DNA of 5,245 bases from CAMAXB01 sp041746615 (lineage in GTDB: Bacteria; Verrucomicrobiota; Verrucomicrobiia; Opitutales; Opitutaceae), in the NCBI GenBank assembly GCA_041746615.1, contig JBGTGS010000019.1:1-5245 (forward strand), written 5' to 3'. The first letter of the stretch is position 1; every line of letters begins with the position of its first letter. This document shows positions 4,938-5,245 of this stretch, piece by piece. Below the pieces are notes generated by a model. It was not told where the DNA came from, ran no database searches, and saw only the letters and a program-made list of their open reading frames with translations. A program made the translations under genes and the position numbers.

Positions 4938-5245
4938 CCTTGATGTCGTGCGCAGTTCTCACCCGACGGCCCGCCTCGGCCCGTCTGCGGGCCGTGGACG
5001 GGTCCGCCCGACAGTTTAAGGGGGGGAGGCCCGGACCTTGGACGCCCCGCCGCGAGTCGCCCAGGGCGCCCCGATTCAGCCGGACCGCCCCCTTAGAAGC
5101 GGATCGAGCATTGAGCGTATGCGGACGGCGATTGCATGCCGTGGCCCATGTGGAGCACAGGGCGACGCGCGCCGGCCGGTTTGGGTTGGCCGTCGATTCG
5201 CGCACAGGCCGGCAGAATCCGGGATGCCAGATGCGCGGCCTTCGG
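4938..5245. other. GC-rich region with inverted repeats, no supported gene
   Basis: No coding region can be defended here. All three plus-strand frames are open over about the last 120 bases and run off the edge. That is common in such GC-rich DNA, and none has a clear ribosome site. A gene beginning near 5119 or 5136 and continuing past the window is possible but unsupported. Several short inverted repeats are present: ACGGC (5125-5129) with GCCGT (5138-5142), CGGCC (5173-5177) with GGCCG (5188-5192), and GGTCCG (5001-5006) with CGGACC (5032-5037). The region may be regulatory or encode a structured RNA, but nothing identifies it. Confidence 0.4.
4966..4995. other. GC-rich hairpin downstream of the operon
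   Basis: ACGGCCCGC (4966-4974) and GCGGGCCGT (4987-4995) pair perfectly over 9 bp with a 12-nt loop, starting 28 nt after the gene 4 stop. An alternative stem, CCCGTC (4980-4985) with GACGGG (4997-5002), overlaps it. The position suits transcript termination or stabilisation, but no T-run follows, so it is not a standard intrinsic terminator. Confidence 0.4.

Noticed and set aside
4798..5205. Minus-strand open frame of 135 codons
   Set aside because: It overlaps gene 4, which has a strong ribosome site and operon context, and its R/A/P/S-rich composition is typical of a GC-rich shadow frame.
4948..5245. Group II intron 5' end beginning with GTGCG at 4948
   Set aside because: The pentamer alone is weak evidence; I could not identify domain I landmarks after it, and domain V or a reverse transcriptase gene would lie outside the window if present.
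5119..5245. Partial gene starting at ATG 5119 or 5136 and leaving the window
   Set aside because: All three plus frames are open here, no ribosome site is seen, and the translations are R/P/G/A-rich with no recognisable motif.

Overview
The window is GC-rich bacterial chromosome. The best lineage guess, from memory and not checked, is Verrucomicrobiota. The grounds are the style of the NAD-dependent DNA ligase and two intergenic sequence habits: runs of CCTATAGG-type palindromes, and a palindromic GGTAGGGCG...CGCCCTACC element. No rRNA or intact tRNA gene is present to settle it.

Left part (1-2809). A non-coding leader (1-317) holds a roughly 140-bp nested inverted-repeat element that looks like a MITE, then a short CCTATAGG array that runs into the ligA stop codon. 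The minus strand carries a tight two-gene unit: a small VanZ-like membrane protein (2809-2357), then ligA (2360-318), overlapping by ATGA. This is housekeeping DNA.

Middle (2810-3650). On the plus strand is a type II toxin-antitoxin pair: an AbrB/MazE-fold VapB antitoxin (2984-3190) and a PIN-domain VapC toxin (3187-3567), again overlapping by ATGA. A perfect 14-bp-stem terminator, usable in both directions, follows at 3614-3645.

Right part (3651-5245). Immediately after the terminator lies a 23-nt relic of the 3' end of a tRNA gene on the minus strand, from CCA back to the T loop. The match stops abruptly inside the T arm. This is what one end of an element integrated into a tRNA gene looks like: terminator and tRNA 3' fragment on the chromosome side, element DNA to the right, and the intact tRNA expected beyond the window. 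To its right is an unrecognised four-gene plus-strand operon (3732-4937) in which every junction is an ATGA overlap. It encodes three 59-61-residue helical proteins sharing a weak 'helix - small/acidic turn - helix' pattern, and one 222-residue protein with a possible helix-turn-helix and a long charged coiled coil. The last 308 bases are very GC-rich, contain several inverted repeats and carry no gene that can be supported.

The candidate for something undescribed is the four-gene operon next to the tRNA-fragment junction. Its function cannot be read from sequence alone.
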